DNA of 64,000 nucleotides from SG8-30 sp963695085 (GTDB lineage: Bacteria; Pseudomonadota; Gammaproteobacteria; Steroidobacterales; Steroidobacteraceae). Below the pieces are notes generated by a model. That model was not told the origin of the DNA. It did no database searches and saw nothing but the letters and a program-made list of their open reading frames with translations. Position 1 is the stretch's first letter; each line of letters begins with the position of its first letter. A program made the position numbers and the translations under genes. The stretch lies in NCBI GenBank assembly GCA_963695085.1, contig CAVOFV010000004.1, positions 53,263 through 117,262 of the forward strand, read 5' to 3'. Of the stretch, positions 17,119-26,273 are shown piece by piece.

Positions 17119-18372
17119 TCAGGCCGGTGCCCAGTCCACGCCGTCGCCTTTGACCGTTGCCCGCAGTTTCGACGGCGGATGACTGACCAGCGTTTCCAGC
17201 AGGTAACGCTCGATGTTGCGCTGCAGGTGCCTGGCGCCATAGGCGGGGTCGTAGCCCTTCTCGGCGACGAAACCGATGACGTCGTCGGGCACCTCGGCGT
17301 CATAGCCACGTTCGCGGATGCGCGCCAGCGCCGTGCCGATCTCCCGGCTGGCGATTTCCCTGATCACGGCCGGGGTCAGCGACTCGAACACGATCACCGC
17401 ATCGAGCCGGTTGACCAGTTCCGGCGGCATCGCTTCCTTGACCGCTTCCAGCGTGCGGCTGCTCGCTTCCTCGACGACGGACTCGGCGGCGCGGAATCCA
17501 ATCGGGTTCTTGCGGCGGAAATTCTCGCTGCCCAGGTTCGAGGTCATGATGATGACGGTCCTGGAAAAGTCCGCCACCGCGCCTTGCCCGTCGGTCAGTC
17601 TGCCGTCCTCGAAGATCTGCAGGAAGGTGTTCCATACCGTCGGGTGGCTCTTCTCGATCTCGTCCAGCAGGATCAACGACTCCGGCTGCCGGCGCACCCG
17701 CGTGGTCAGCCAGCCGTCCGGCTTGTCGGAGCCGACGTACCCCGGTTGCGGCCCGATCAGCCGCGACAGCGCCCAGTCGTGCGCGTACTCGCTCATGTCG
17801 AGCTTGATGAAGTGCCCCTCGCCGCCGAACAGGCCGTCCGCGAGCGCATTCGCCAGCGCACTCTTGCCGACGCCGCTTGGCCCCGCCAGCAGGAACACGC
17901 CATCGGGCCGTTTCGGCCGCAGGTCGAACTGCATGCGCGTCAGCGCCAGGCGCGACGCGATCGTCTCGAGCGCGACGTCCTGGCCGACGATCCGCGCCTT
18001 CAGCTGCCGCAGCAGTTCCGCCTTGTCGATCCGCTCGGGCCTGGCGCGGCCGGCGCCTGCCGGGTCACCCTGCAACAGGTTGCGGATGGCCAGATTGAGG
18101 GCATCGGCGGTATTGGGGGCCGCGGCCACCTCGCCCAGCACCTCGGTCAGTTGCGGTGAGTCTTCCACGGTGCCCATGCCGCCCGGCGCCTGCTGCAGCG
18201 CCGCTTCCAGTTGCTGCGCCGCTTCGCTGCCGAAGGTGGCCGCGAACTGCTCCGGGTTCTTGCGCCGCAGGGCCGCGGCGAGGTGCGCGAGCGTCACCTG
18301 CCCGTGACTCAGGCGCTTGGCTTCGCCACGCGCGTGATCGAGCAGCAGCGCCAGTTCCGCCGGGAGGGTCAT
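17119..18372 (-). CDS. ClpB-like AAA+ ATPase with one ATPase domain
   Basis: A 417-residue protein. Residues 1-100 resemble a Clp N-domain. One AAA+ module follows: Walker A GPSGVGKS (164-171), pore loop with GYVG (211-214), Walker B LILLDE (233-238), sensor 1 IIMTSN, an Arg finger region in NRLDAVIVF, and a C-terminal small domain with GYDPAYGARHLQRNIE. The ATPase matches the second ring (D2) of ClpA/ClpB; the first ring and the ClpB middle coiled coil are missing, and I see no ClpP-docking IGF loop. It is probably an unfoldase or remodeller. The start overlaps the stop of the giant membrane-protein gene by one base. Confidence 0.8.
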   Translation of the reverse strand: MTLPAELALLLDHARGEAKRLSHGQVTLAHLAAALRRKNPEQFAATFGSEAAQQLEAALQQAPGGMGTVEDSPQLTEVLGEVAAAPNTADALNLAIRNLLQGDPAGAGRARPERIDKAELLRQLKARIVGQDVALETIASRLALTRMQFDLRPKRPDGVFLLAGPSGVGKSALANALADGLFGGEGHFIKLDMSEYAHDWALSRLIGPQPGYVGSDKPDGWLTTRVRRQPESLILLDEIEKSHPTVWNTFLQIFEDGRLTDGQGAVADFSRTVIIMTSNLGSENFRRKNPIGFRAAESVVEEASSRTLEAVKEAMPPELVNRLDAVIVFESLTPAVIREIASREIGTALARIRERGYDAEVPDDVIGFVAEKGYDPAYGARHLQRNIERYLLETLVSHPPSKLRATVKGDGVDWAPA

Positions 18373-21300
18373 CAGGTGTCTTCGTGAAAGAACCGGCCGC
18401 CGAACTTCGCCTTGATCTCGTCATCCAGCTTGTCGGCGATGCCGGCGACCATGTACAGCGCAACCTTGAACTCCTCGGGATCGAGGTACTCCCCCAGCAG
18501 TGAATGGAGTATCGCCGGCGGACTGTCCGCCGATTCCCACTTGTCCTCGGCGCCAAGCGTAATGATGGGGACCGTCGACTCCACCGCCATCCACACCCAG
18601 ATGGGCGGCGGTTCCAGCGCATGCCAGCGCCAGCGTTCCAGGTCCGGACGGGCGCCGGCCCCGACCTTCAGCGCGCCGCGCGCAAACAGCGTCGGCTCGA
18701 CGTTGCGAGGCTCGTGCAGCACCACGGCCATTGGCACCAGCAGCAGGAACAGCCACACCAGCACCAGGCGGTGCGATGCAGTGCCGTAGCCCGTGCCGAG
18801 CCGCATCATCAGTCGTCCCAGCACCACGCTACGCAGGCGCTGGAAGGCGATCGCGGCGGGCAACAGCAGCAGCAGGTGCGTCCAGAAGGTCAGCGCCGCA
18901 ATCGTCAGCACCGCGCGCACGGTCTCCGACACAAACACGACCGCCAGCGACACCACGAGCGCCGCGCCGCGCACCAGCCCCGCCGACAGGTTCAGGCGGC
19001 CCATCAACCGAGCACCGATCGAGGACCCCCGGTCCTCGCTGCGCCGCGGCGGGAATGCATACGCCAGAAACCATGGCGCCAGCAGGCCGATGAACAAGCC
19101 GATGGTGGTGGTCGGCTCAAAGTGCTCCGTGAACAGCCCACCAGCACCCGGAATGAACCCGGCATTCATCAGCACCAGCAGCAGCGGGACGCTGAGCGCA
19201 ACCAGCCAGGCCCACAGGCCGAGTTCCGCACCGGCAGCCGTCTCCTCGTGGCAGGCCTGGCGCTCGCGCAGCGCGCAGTACAACCGGTCGGCCTGGTCAT
19301 CGTGACCCAGCGAGCGGAAGTGCCGTTCAACGCCGAGGTAAACGGATGGGTCCGAGTTTGGCATGCGGTCGAGCAGCTTCAGCATCAGCTCGGCCTTGCG
19401 TTCCCAGTCGACCGGCAGCCCGCCGTTCGGCGGCGGCGCGTTGCCGCCCGGCGAGGGATCCCAGTGTTCGACCTCGATGCCGCGCAGCGAGACGTTGCGC
19501 GGGAATGGCTCCACCAGCGTCAACTGCTGAAAGCGTGCGCGCTCCAGCATGACCTCACGCCCGCCTTCGCCGTTGCGATGGATGCGCGCTTCCTCTAGCC
19601 CCTGGGCGGCCACGTGGAACGACAGTGTCCCGCCAATGCGCGCATGCGGTCCCTCGACCGACTTGCGGGCCGCGAGCCGCCACAGCCGCGCATCGCCGGA
19701 GCAGTCCAGCGCGCCGAACACAAAGCGCCGGCATTCAGTGCGAATGCAGAGTTCGCCAAGGTTGTCGGCACCGGCGGTGTCGGCGACAAAATCGATGCTG
19801 TTGCCATGCACCTGCAGCACTGCCGCGCTGCAGTCCGGCAGGCTCAGCGTCGGCGTAACCATGCGCTGACCGCCTTCGGTGCCCACATTCAGCCGCCGCA
19901 GGACTTCGCCTTCCGGTATGGGCGGCGCGGTAGCCAGGTCGCCAGTGATGTGCGTGTCGTCCAGCAGGATGTCCGCGGCCGCCCGCAGATTGCGCAAGTC
20001 CACGCTGCCGCCAATTCGCGAACCGGTAATGGCGAGCGAGCCCGGCTCCTGGGTCGGGTCGTAGCCGACACGGGTGCTCGGCGGATCGGTGTACAGCCCG
20101 CCGCTGATCCAATTGCCCAGCTGCTCTCTCGTGAGACCCCAGTTGTAGTTGCTGTCGAGGTCGCCGAGAAATTGCGCGAGCAGTTCCTCGCGGCCGTAAC
20201 AGGCGATGCTGCCGACAATCTCGCAGCTGTTCATCAGGACGCCGCGGCCGACGTCGGCATCGAAGATCTGGATGGTGCCCGCCACCTTCGCGGTCATCAG
20301 CTCGATGGCGCCAAGCCGCGGTCGGTGGCGGCGCAGTACCGCGGTCTCGGAGCCGTCACTGTTGGCCGGGTCCTTCACCATTTCAATCCAGGGCAGCGAG
20401 CGGATCTTCAGGCTGCCCAGGCTGGCGCCGTCCAGCGCATACACGCTGCCGCGCGCCTGCAGGCCGGCGGCGTACACCGAGCCCGAGATGCGCGCATTGT
20501 TCAGGTTCAGCTTGCCGCCCACATAGGTGGTGCGCCAGTGACTGAGCGTCGCATCCGGATGTCCAGCCGTGTAGTCCAACCAGGGCTCGGCACCGCCATA
20601 GTCGGCATCCGATTCGGTCGTGGATTCCCACATCGCGTTCAGGAATATCGCCTGCGCCGTGACCGCGCCAAGTTCCAGGTCGCCGGTGATGAAGAAGGTG
20701 CTGAGGTCGGCATAGTTGCCGAACTGCGAGCAGGTCAGGTCGGCCTCGCCGAGGATGCGGGTCGGCGGTGGCCACACGCGGCTCGCTGCATCGTAGTTCT
20801 GCAGTCCCCCGTCAATGCGCGCCTGGCGCATGGACCAGAGCGGCACGTGCGCTTCGCCGTGGCGTGCCTTCGCCAGGCGCAGCACGCCGAGGCCGCGAAT
20901 CCACAGCGAGCCCTCGATGCGGATGCCATCCAGGCGCAGCACGCCCACCACGATCGGGCGATGGCAGTGACGCGCAGAAGGGCCCATTTGCGCCATCGCC
21001 GTATGATCGAAGGCGCAGTTGAGGTACACCGAGCCGGTGAACTCGCCATCGCTGAGATCGAGCTCGACCCGTGAGGACGTCGCGGCATATTCCGTCGCCG
21101 GCACAGCCTCGTGCGCTGGCGCCGCGAAAGCCGTCACCGCCGGCAGCACGCGCAGGCCGCTCAGGCTGACGCTGCCCTGTACCACGAGCCGGCGCGCACG
21201 CAGCGTCGCGTTGCACAGAGTGCGCTCGAGATCCAGGTCGAACTCGATGCGCGCCGAATCCAGGCACAGGCCGACCGGACCACCGAAGCTCCTGCCTCCC

Positions 21301-22475
21301 CAGCGGTCCTGCTCGCGGGTGGCGGGCCGGCCGAGTTCGCCGCTGAGCGCCAGAATCTGGCAGCGCCGCAAGCCAAGGCTCTTGTCGAACCTGGCGCGGC
21401 GCGCCGAAAACGAACCGAAGATCCGGCACTCCTGCAACAGCACCCGATCCCCGGCGTGACAGTCGTCCATCACGACCGAACCGCGGAAATCGACGCCCAC
21501 GCAATGCAACCACGGCAGTGGTTTGCAGGCCGGGAACACAACGTCGCCCTCCACTTCCAGGTGTTGCGCGCCCGGGCAACCCGAGGCGGCATCCGGCTCG
21601 CCCGGCGCATACACGCTGTCGAGGAATTCACGCGCCGTGATTCGCTGCTTTTGCCGGCTGCCCCACTCGCGCAGCAGCCAACTGGTGCCGCCATGCTCGA
21701 CAAAGCGATGGCGCGTGACCGTCTGCAACATGGCGAGCGGATCGTCATTCACCATTTCGATCGCGCCGTCGGCCGCCACCGCAAAGGTCGCCGCAAACAC
21801 CGCGCTGCCGTAAATGACGTGCGCGCCGATGAGCTGACTGCCTTCGGGTCCCGACCAGCCTGCGGCCGTCGCGCTCTCGCGAGCCGCCGCCAGCTCGGCG
21901 TCAATCAGCGCCACCAGCCGGCAGCCCGGCAGGGCCGCGCCACCCGCTGCTTCGGTCGCCTCGAGATTCTCGTCGGGCAGGATCAGCTGCGCACGCGCGC
22001 GGTGCGCGTCGGCCGCAAAGTCGTCCTGCGCGACGACCTCCGCGCGCTCGGCGTCGCTGCGCGGGACCAGGAACGGCCCGTCGTCGCCGCTCACGAAGCT
22101 GCAGAAGAACTCGACGTAGTCGACGAAGTAGTTCGGGCGTGGCCCACCGAGCCGTTCATTGAGGTCGTGGACGACGTCGCTGCGGCCGGTCAGCGGAAAC
22201 AGGTCCGTGCCCTGCTGCACGAGGTAGGCAACGCGGTCGTCGCGCCTGTCGGCCGGACGTTCGTCCTCGACCGCGATCAGGTAGGCGGGCGGATCCGCGG
22301 CGTAGAAGCTGAGCTTGCGCCGGTAGATGCCTTGCTTGCGATCGACCCACTGTCCGGGCGTGCCAAGAATGCGCCAGAAGGCCTCTCCCGGCAGCGGCCA
22401 CGGGAAGTCCTCGGTTGTGAGACGCGTCCAGCCTCGGTCGACGGCGTCGCCTCGATCGCGCGGCAGGTAAAACAT
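18372..22475 (-). CDS. Giant membrane-anchored beta-helix-like protein
   Basis: A 1367-residue protein with no name that I recognise. After about 300 residues of mixed fold comes a 700-residue region of short repeating beta turns in which phrases such as GSVYLNCAF, GSLWIRGLG, GSVYAAGLQARGSVY and GSVDLRNLRA recur, like a bactofilin-type or pentapeptide-type right-handed beta helix. A helical stretch resembling the TPR-like WERKAELMLKLLDRM follows near residue 1080. Four to five transmembrane segments then occupy about 1120-1260, and a short tail ends the protein. No signal peptide is visible, so the beta helix probably stays in the cytoplasm. It leads the operon and is translationally coupled to the ClpB-like ATPase. 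Confidence 0.7.
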   Translation of the reverse strand: MFYLPRDRGDAVDRGWTRLTTEDFPWPLPGEAFWRILGTPGQWVDRKQGIYRRKLSFYAADPPAYLIAVEDERPADRRDDRVAYLVQQGTDLFPLTGRSDVVHDLNERLGGPRPNYFVDYVEFFCSFVSGDDGPFLVPRSDAERAEVVAQDDFAADAHRARAQLILPDENLEATEAAGGAALPGCRLVALIDAELAAARESATAAGWSGPEGSQLIGAHVIYGSAVFAATFAVAADGAIEMVNDDPLAMLQTVTRHRFVEHGGTSWLLREWGSRQKQRITAREFLDSVYAPGEPDAASGCPGAQHLEVEGDVVFPACKPLPWLHCVGVDFRGSVVMDDCHAGDRVLLQECRIFGSFSARRARFDKSLGLRRCQILALSGELGRPATREQDRWGGRSFGGPVGLCLDSARIEFDLDLERTLCNATLRARRLVVQGSVSLSGLRVLPAVTAFAAPAHEAVPATEYAATSSRVELDLSDGEFTGSVYLNCAFDHTAMAQMGPSARHCHRPIVVGVLRLDGIRIEGSLWIRGLGVLRLAKARHGEAHVPLWSMRQARIDGGLQNYDAASRVWPPPTRILGEADLTCSQFGNYADLSTFFITGDLELGAVTAQAIFLNAMWESTTESDADYGGAEPWLDYTAGHPDATLSHWRTTYVGGKLNLNNARISGSVYAAGLQARGSVYALDGASLGSLKIRSLPWIEMVKDPANSDGSETAVLRRHRPRLGAIELMTAKVAGTIQIFDADVGRGVLMNSCEIVGSIACYGREELLAQFLGDLDSNYNWGLTREQLGNWISGGLYTDPPSTRVGYDPTQEPGSLAITGSRIGGSVDLRNLRAAADILLDDTHITGDLATAPPIPEGEVLRRLNVGTEGGQRMVTPTLSLPDCSAAVLQVHGNSIDFVADTAGADNLGELCIRTECRRFVFGALDCSGDARLWRLAARKSVEGPHARIGGTLSFHVAAQGLEEARIHRNGEGGREVMLERARFQQLTLVEPFPRNVSLRGIEVEHWDPSPGGNAPPPNGGLPVDWERKAELMLKLLDRMPNSDPSVYLGVERHFRSLGHDDQADRLYCALRERQACHEETAAGAELGLWAWLVALSVPLLLVLMNAGFIPGAGGLFTEHFEPTTTIGLFIGLLAPWFLAYAFPPRRSEDRGSSIGARLMGRLNLSAGLVRGAALVVSLAVVFVSETVRAVLTIAALTFWTHLLLLLPAAIAFQRLRSVVLGRLMMRLGTGYGTASHRLVLVWLFLLLVPMAVVLHEPRNVEPTLFARGALKVGAGARPDLERWRWHALEPPPIWVWMAVESTVPIITLGAEDKWESADSPPAILHSLLGEYLDPEEFKVALYMVAGIADKLDDEIKAKFGGRFFHEDT

Positions 22476-22656
22476 CGCTGCGCCCCCTCGCGCAGGTCAG
22501 CCGACCTGTTGTTGTCCTTATGGCTTCAGGCCGATTCTAGGACCCGGCCGGCGACTGCCGCAAGGATCAAGTTGCGGTGCCGGGCGGCACTGCCGTGACT
22601 CCTGGTCTTGATTCCGCCGGTCGGCGTTTCCATCCGGCAGTCCACCGAGGCGCGGT

Positions 22657-23616
22657 TCAGCGCCTCGGCTTGCGCTTCTTGCGCGGTGCGGCTGACTGCT
22701 CACGCGCGGCGGAGAGCCCGGGCGGCAGCGGGAAGGCGTCGGCCTCGGTCCGCAGCCAGTCGCGCAGCGCCGCGACCTTGGGCACGTTGAGGTACGCCTC
22801 GGGGCACACGAACCAGTGCGACCACTGCGACGGCCGGATGTGCGTGCTGGCCAGCACGATGCGCCCGAGCTCGAGGTCCCGCGCGGCGAGACTCCAGCGG
22901 GTCACCGCGTAGCCCAGGCCCTCGCTGGCCGCGACCAGCACCGATGCCGAGTCGTCGATGGTCGCAGGCCGGGCAGTCCACGGCGTGCCCTCCGGCAGGC
23001 GCTGCCACCGCGACCACGGCTCGTCCGTCGCGTGCAGCAGCGGCAACGCGCTGTAGTCCTCGTGATCGTCGAGCGAGCCGTGCCGCTTGATGAGCTCAGG
23101 CGTGGCCACCGCCACGAACCAGTCGCCGATCAGGCGCTCGGCGTGCAGGCCCTTGTAGGGACCGGCGCCGAAGCGGATTGCCGCATGAAAATCGCTGCGC
23201 GCGAAGTCGACCAGGTCGCGCGCGGTGTGCCATTCGACCTGCAGGTCCGGGTGCGCCGCGTGCAGCCGGGCGAGACGCGGCGCCAGCCACTTCTGCAGCG
23301 TTGACGACAGCGTGCTGACCTGCACGGCGCCCGTCGACTTCGACTGGCGCAATTCGCCCAGCGCGGCCAGCAGCGTGTCGAGCCCCCGTTGCACGCCGGG
23401 CAGCAGCCGCGCGCCCTCGGGCGTCAGCTCGACCGTGCGGCCCTGGCGGCGCAGCAACGGGATCTGCAGGTAGTCCTCGAGCGCCTTGACCTGCTGGCTG
23501 ACGGCCGCAGGCGTGACGGACAGCGCCGCCGCCGCCTCGCTGAAACTGAGCCGGGTGGCCACTGCCTCGAACACCCGCAGGGCGTTGAGCGGCAGCCGGC
23601 CGTAGGCGGAACCCAT
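22657..23616 (-). CDS. LysR-family transcriptional regulator (GcvA-like)
   Basis: A 319-residue regulator. The winged helix-turn-helix occupies roughly residues 8-65 (LSFSEAAAALSVTPAAVSQQVKALE split over two helices), followed by a periplasmic-binding-protein-like effector domain. The order of features, with LNALRVFEAVA at the start, is that of the GcvA subgroup. The C-terminus is unusually basic (RKKRKPRR). The start at 23616 has an AAGGAAAG ribosome site; the frame continues to 23763 but that part overlaps the repeat described below. The neighbour at 23924 is divergent and is the likely target. Confidence 0.85.
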   Translation of the reverse strand: MGSAYGRLPLNALRVFEAVATRLSFSEAAAALSVTPAAVSQQVKALEDYLQIPLLRRQGRTVELTPEGARLLPGVQRGLDTLLAALGELRQSKSTGAVQVSTLSSTLQKWLAPRLARLHAAHPDLQVEWHTARDLVDFARSDFHAAIRFGAGPYKGLHAERLIGDWFVAVATPELIKRHGSLDDHEDYSALPLLHATDEPWSRWQRLPEGTPWTARPATIDDSASVLVAASEGLGYAVTRWSLAARDLELGRIVLASTHIRPSQWSHWFVCPEAYLNVPKVAALRDWLRTEADAFPLPPGLSAAREQSAAPRKKRKPRR

Positions 23617-23676
23617 CTTCAGCTTTCCTTGACCGGCCTTGAGTGATTGCGTTGGTTCACCGCGCACCCACGCGCC

Positions 23677-23729
23677 AAAGTCTATCCCGAACCAGGGCTG
23701 GTGAGCGCACCACCAGTCGGCAGGGACAA
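23677..23729 (+). repeat. Imperfect direct repeat, copy A
   Basis: A 53 bp block that matches copy B (23855-23907) at about 39 positions without gaps. Both begin with a GTCTAT and CCGAAC phrase and end in GGACAA or GGGACAA. Each can fold: here CTGGT pairs with ACCAG. Copy A is followed, 60 bp on, by a possible five-codon leader (MNSSS, ATG at 23793). Confidence 0.6.
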
Positions 23730-23854
23730 CCCATTGGACGGGATTCCAACCACTGACCGGCAAGGCGCATCGAAAGGAGCAGGCAAGGCGACATGAATAG
23801 TTCCTCTTAACCGCCCTTCACAAAATGCGTTTGTTCGCCGGGCGCCCGCGGTAG

Positions 23855-23907
23855 AGAGTCTATTCCGAACAGAGGCTGGGCGGCGCACCGCCGGCCAGCC
23901 AGGACAA
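23855..23907 (+). repeat. Imperfect direct repeat, copy B, upstream of a small exported-protein gene
   Basis: Second copy of the 53 bp block. It can form a longer hairpin, GGCTGG pairing with CCAGCC and inside it GCGG with CCGC. The differences from copy A keep a stem in both, suggesting a structured RNA or operator. It ends 16 bp before the start of the small gene at 23924, placing it in that gene's leader. Confidence 0.6.
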
Positions 23908-23923
23908 GCAGAGGAGAAGAGTC

Positions 23924-24112
23924 ATGTATGGCAAGTCAGTGAATCGCAGGGCGAGTGTGGCATTGGTGCTGTTGGCAACGCTGTCGGGGATTGTCGCGAC
24001 CGTGCTGCCGAGCGAGACCGCCCATGGCGGGCGGGGACAGGAAGCGGCACAGCAGCAGCCACTGCCGATGCTGCCGGAAATCGTGGTCACCGCCACCCGT
24101 CTGGCGGCCTGA
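23924..24112 (+). CDS. Small exported protein with TonB-box-like C-terminus
   Basis: A 62-residue protein with a good ribosome site (GAGGAGA). The N-terminal half is a signal or anchor (RRASVALVLLATLSGIVATVL), then a short Gln-rich linker, and the last residues are LPEIVVTATRLAA. EIVVTATR is the phrase found at the N-terminus (TonB box region) of many TonB-dependent receptors, yet no receptor follows. A second small protein at 59873-60166 has the same design. It is divergent from the LysR gene and preceded by the repeated leader element. Function unknown; a TonB-binding or signalling peptide is a guess. Confidence 0.6.
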   Translation: MYGKSVNRRASVALVLLATLSGIVATVLPSETAHGGRGQEAAQQQPLPMLPEIVVTATRLAA

Positions 24113-24172
24113 TGTGCTTCACGGCAGCCGCCACGCGATCCGGCGCGGCGGCTGCACGCGTTTCCCGGATCC

Positions 24173-24823
24173 TCAATGCGCGGCGCGTGCGATCTTCTGC
24201 ACGTGCGGCAGGCGGTAGAACGCCCGCAGGTCCCTGAACAGGCCGCGGTGACCGGCCGGCCCGCGGTCGAGCCAGCGACGCGCGAGTCGCTGGCAGAAGC
24301 GGGCACCGAACCGGTTGGCCGCCTGGTAGCGATCGAGTTGCTGCGGGTCGAGGCCTGCGGCGTAACGCACACGCCCGAACAACCTCTCGTGCAGCGGCTC
24401 GACGTCGGTCTTGTCACGCACGCCGGCCAGCACCATGGCCGCGGCAAACTTGTCGACCTCGGCCTGCGTCTCGAGCTCCAGCAACGACACGCCGCGGCCG
24501 CGCACCGCGCTCCATGCCAGGTACAGCAGGTGGCTCACGCCTTCCACCGCCGTGCAGCAGTCCTGCAGGTTGGCGTCGGTCAGGCGCGTGAACGGATCCG
24601 CCGTATCGAGCCGCTCGAGCACGGCGCCGTCCACGTACAGCGCCAGTTCGAGGCCATCGTCGGACTCGCGCATGAACAGGGCCTCGTCGGTGCCGGGCTG
24701 CCCCGCATCGAACCAGCCGGCCGCGACCGTGCGATCGGTGACCAGGTACGACGTGACATCGAGCGGCGGCTCGACATCGTTGATGTCGGCGAGCAGGGTT
24801 TGCAGGCGCGCCAGCACTTGCAC
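24173..24823 (-). CDS. Unknown protein, second of a pair
   Basis: A 216-residue soluble, acidic to neutral protein with no motif I recognise. The central part (NLQDCCTAVEGVSHLLYLAW) is helical; conserved-looking features include LELETQAEVDKFAAAM and the aromatic and basic C-terminus RAFYRLPHVQKI. No signal peptide. The likely GTG start at 24823 is 4 bp after the stop of the gene upstream at 24828-25448, so the two form an operon and may act together. Confidence 0.6.
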   Translation of the reverse strand: MQVLARLQTLLADINDVEPPLDVTSYLVTDRTVAAGWFDAGQPGTDEALFMRESDDGLELALYVDGAVLERLDTADPFTRLTDANLQDCCTAVEGVSHLLYLAWSAVRGRGVSLLELETQAEVDKFAAAMVLAGVRDKTDVEPLHERLFGRVRYAAGLDPQQLDRYQAANRFGARFCQRLARRWLDRGPAGHRGLFRDLRAFYRLPHVQKIARAAH

Positions 24824-24827
24824 GGTC

Positions 24828-25448
24828 TTAATGCTCGCCCAGGCCCGTCGCCACCGGCTGCACGCCCAGTTTCAGCAGCAGGTCGCGGGCACGCGGGCTG
24901 CCCGTCTTGAGGTAGATCTCATACAGCCGCAGCAGGTCGCCGGGCGAGTGCTCGTAGGCCGTCTCGGCGACCTCGTTGAGCGCATCGACGAGCCGCTGGA
25001 ACTTGGCGGCCAGCTCGCGGAACACGCCGCCGAGTGCGCGGCCGCGGGTCGTGCGGTGGCTGACCGCGGCCAGCGAATCGTAGGCGCGCCCGCCCATCGC
25101 GATGTGATAGTCCACGTCGACCAGCCGGCGCGAAAATCCCTGCGCGAAGAAGCCGGCGACGAACAGCGACACGTCGCCCAGCCGCTGCAGCGCCTGCCGC
25201 TGGGCTTCGCCGGGGCCGGCCTCCACGGCGTCGGCCAGCATCATCGCCAGCGGCCGCAGCCGCCGGCCCTCGGACGTGGCGTCGAACAGCGCCTCGGAGC
25301 GCGAGAACTGCGTCAGCACGTTGACCACGTAGTGCTCGGTGTGGTCCTCGATGGCGAAGTGCTGGTGGCCGATTGCCTCCTGCAGCGCCTCGCGAAAGAA
25401 CTCCTGCAGGTTCCCGACCTTGACGACCGATGCTTCATTGCGGTTCAT
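24828..25448 (-). CDS. Unknown helical protein, first of a pair
   Basis: A 206-residue, largely helical protein. NLQEFFREALQEAIGHQHFAI, HTEHYVVNVLTQF and VSLFVAGFFAQGFSRRL are its most distinctive stretches; the last is amphipathic and may touch membrane. The ATG at 25448 has a strong GGAGGGG ribosome site. No transmembrane segment or known catalytic motif is visible. It is the first gene of the two-gene unit with 24173-24823. I have no functional assignment. Confidence 0.62.
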   Translation of the reverse strand: MNRNEASVVKVGNLQEFFREALQEAIGHQHFAIEDHTEHYVVNVLTQFSRSEALFDATSEGRRLRPLAMMLADAVEAGPGEAQRQALQRLGDVSLFVAGFFAQGFSRRLVDVDYHIAMGGRAYDSLAAVSHRTTRGRALGGVFRELAAKFQRLVDALNEVAETAYEHSPGDLLRLYEIYLKTGSPRARDLLLKLGVQPVATGLGEH

Positions 25449-25715
25449 CCTGTCCCCTCCTGCCGACAGCGCGTGTGCCTGTCCGGGTCCTTCCGGTTAC
25501 GGTCTTCCTTGCCCCGATGCTCGCGCGACAGACTCGTCGATAGCGTGATTGGCTTCGCGTTTGCAAGCCAAAAAACCGCGATTTGTCTGGCAGCCTCGGG
25601 CGGCGAGTGCCAAGACCGCGGGCCTGCGCCGCATTCATGGCGCCCGGCGTGGCCGGGCGCGCGCTTGCCCCATGCGCACCGCTTCCCTAGGATGGCCGGA
25701 CCAGGAGGGAGATTA

Positions 25716-26213
25716 ATGATGACAACCAGAATGCTCATTTTCACTATCGCCTCGGTCGCCCTGCTCGCGGCCTGTGCGCAACCGCCGGCGCCGGCGCCCG
25801 ACACGTCCGAAGCGGACGCCGCTGTCGTGCGCGGCTTGACCGACACGTTTGTCGCGGCATGGAACGTGGCCGACAAGGCCGCCGTGGGCCCGATGATCGC
25901 CGCCGACGTGATCGAGATGCCGCAGGGCCAGGATGCCATCCGGGGCCGCGACGCGGTCGTCGAAGCGATGATGGCGGGCTTCGACGCTACGGCCGTGCAG
26001 CAGACTGCGACGGTGGAAGAGGTCTTCATGATGGGCGACTACGCCAATGCCTGGGGCACGTGGCGGATCGACCCGGTCGCAGCGGCCGGCGAAGCCGCCG
26101 AGATCACCACCGGCAAGTGGATGGCGCTGTATCGCCGCAACGAAGCCGGCGGCTGGGAGATCTGGCGCTGGATGTGGAACCAGACCGGCGGACCGCCGCT
26201 GCCGGCGGCCTGA
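25716..26213 (+). CDS. Lipoprotein with SnoaL/DUF4440-like fold
   Basis: A 165-residue protein. The signal ends in the lipobox LLAAC, giving an acylated Cys near residue 20. The mature part, beginning with EADAAVVRGLTDTFVAAWNVAD and containing IRGRDAVVEAMMAGF and WEIWRWMWNQ, follows the cone-shaped NTF2-like pattern of SnoaL/DUF4440 proteins, which often bind small ligands or act as steroid-isomerase-like enzymes. AGGAGG precedes the start, with two ATG codons in a row; the first is taken. A strong terminator follows directly. Confidence 0.75.
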   Translation: MMTTRMLIFTIASVALLAACAQPPAPAPDTSEADAAVVRGLTDTFVAAWNVADKAAVGPMIAADVIEMPQGQDAIRGRDAVVEAMMAGFDATAVQQTATVEEVFMMGDYANAWGTWRIDPVAAAGEAAEITTGKWMALYRRNEAGGWEIWRWMWNQTGGPPLPAA

Positions 26214-26226
26214 GGTCAGCGAATCG

Positions 26227-26257
26227 GGCCCGGGCGGTACCCCCGCCCGGGCCTTTT
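26227..26257 (+). terminator. Intrinsic terminator after the SnoaL-like lipoprotein
   Basis: Perfect 11 bp stem (26227-26237 with 26243-26253), 5-base loop and a TTTT run. It ends the lipoprotein unit just 17 bp before the slyX start. Confidence 0.8.
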
Positions 26258-26273
26258 CGTTGCCGGACTTGCC

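Noticed and set aside
21111..22598. 495-codon plus-strand frame over the giant membrane-protein gene
   Set aside because: Shadow: Arg/Ala/Gln-rich, no domain, opposite a gene with sensible protein features.
23793..23810. Five-codon ORF (MNSSS) after repeat copy A
   Set aside because: Too short to support as a gene; ribosome site is 13 bp away. Kept only as a note in the repeat entry.
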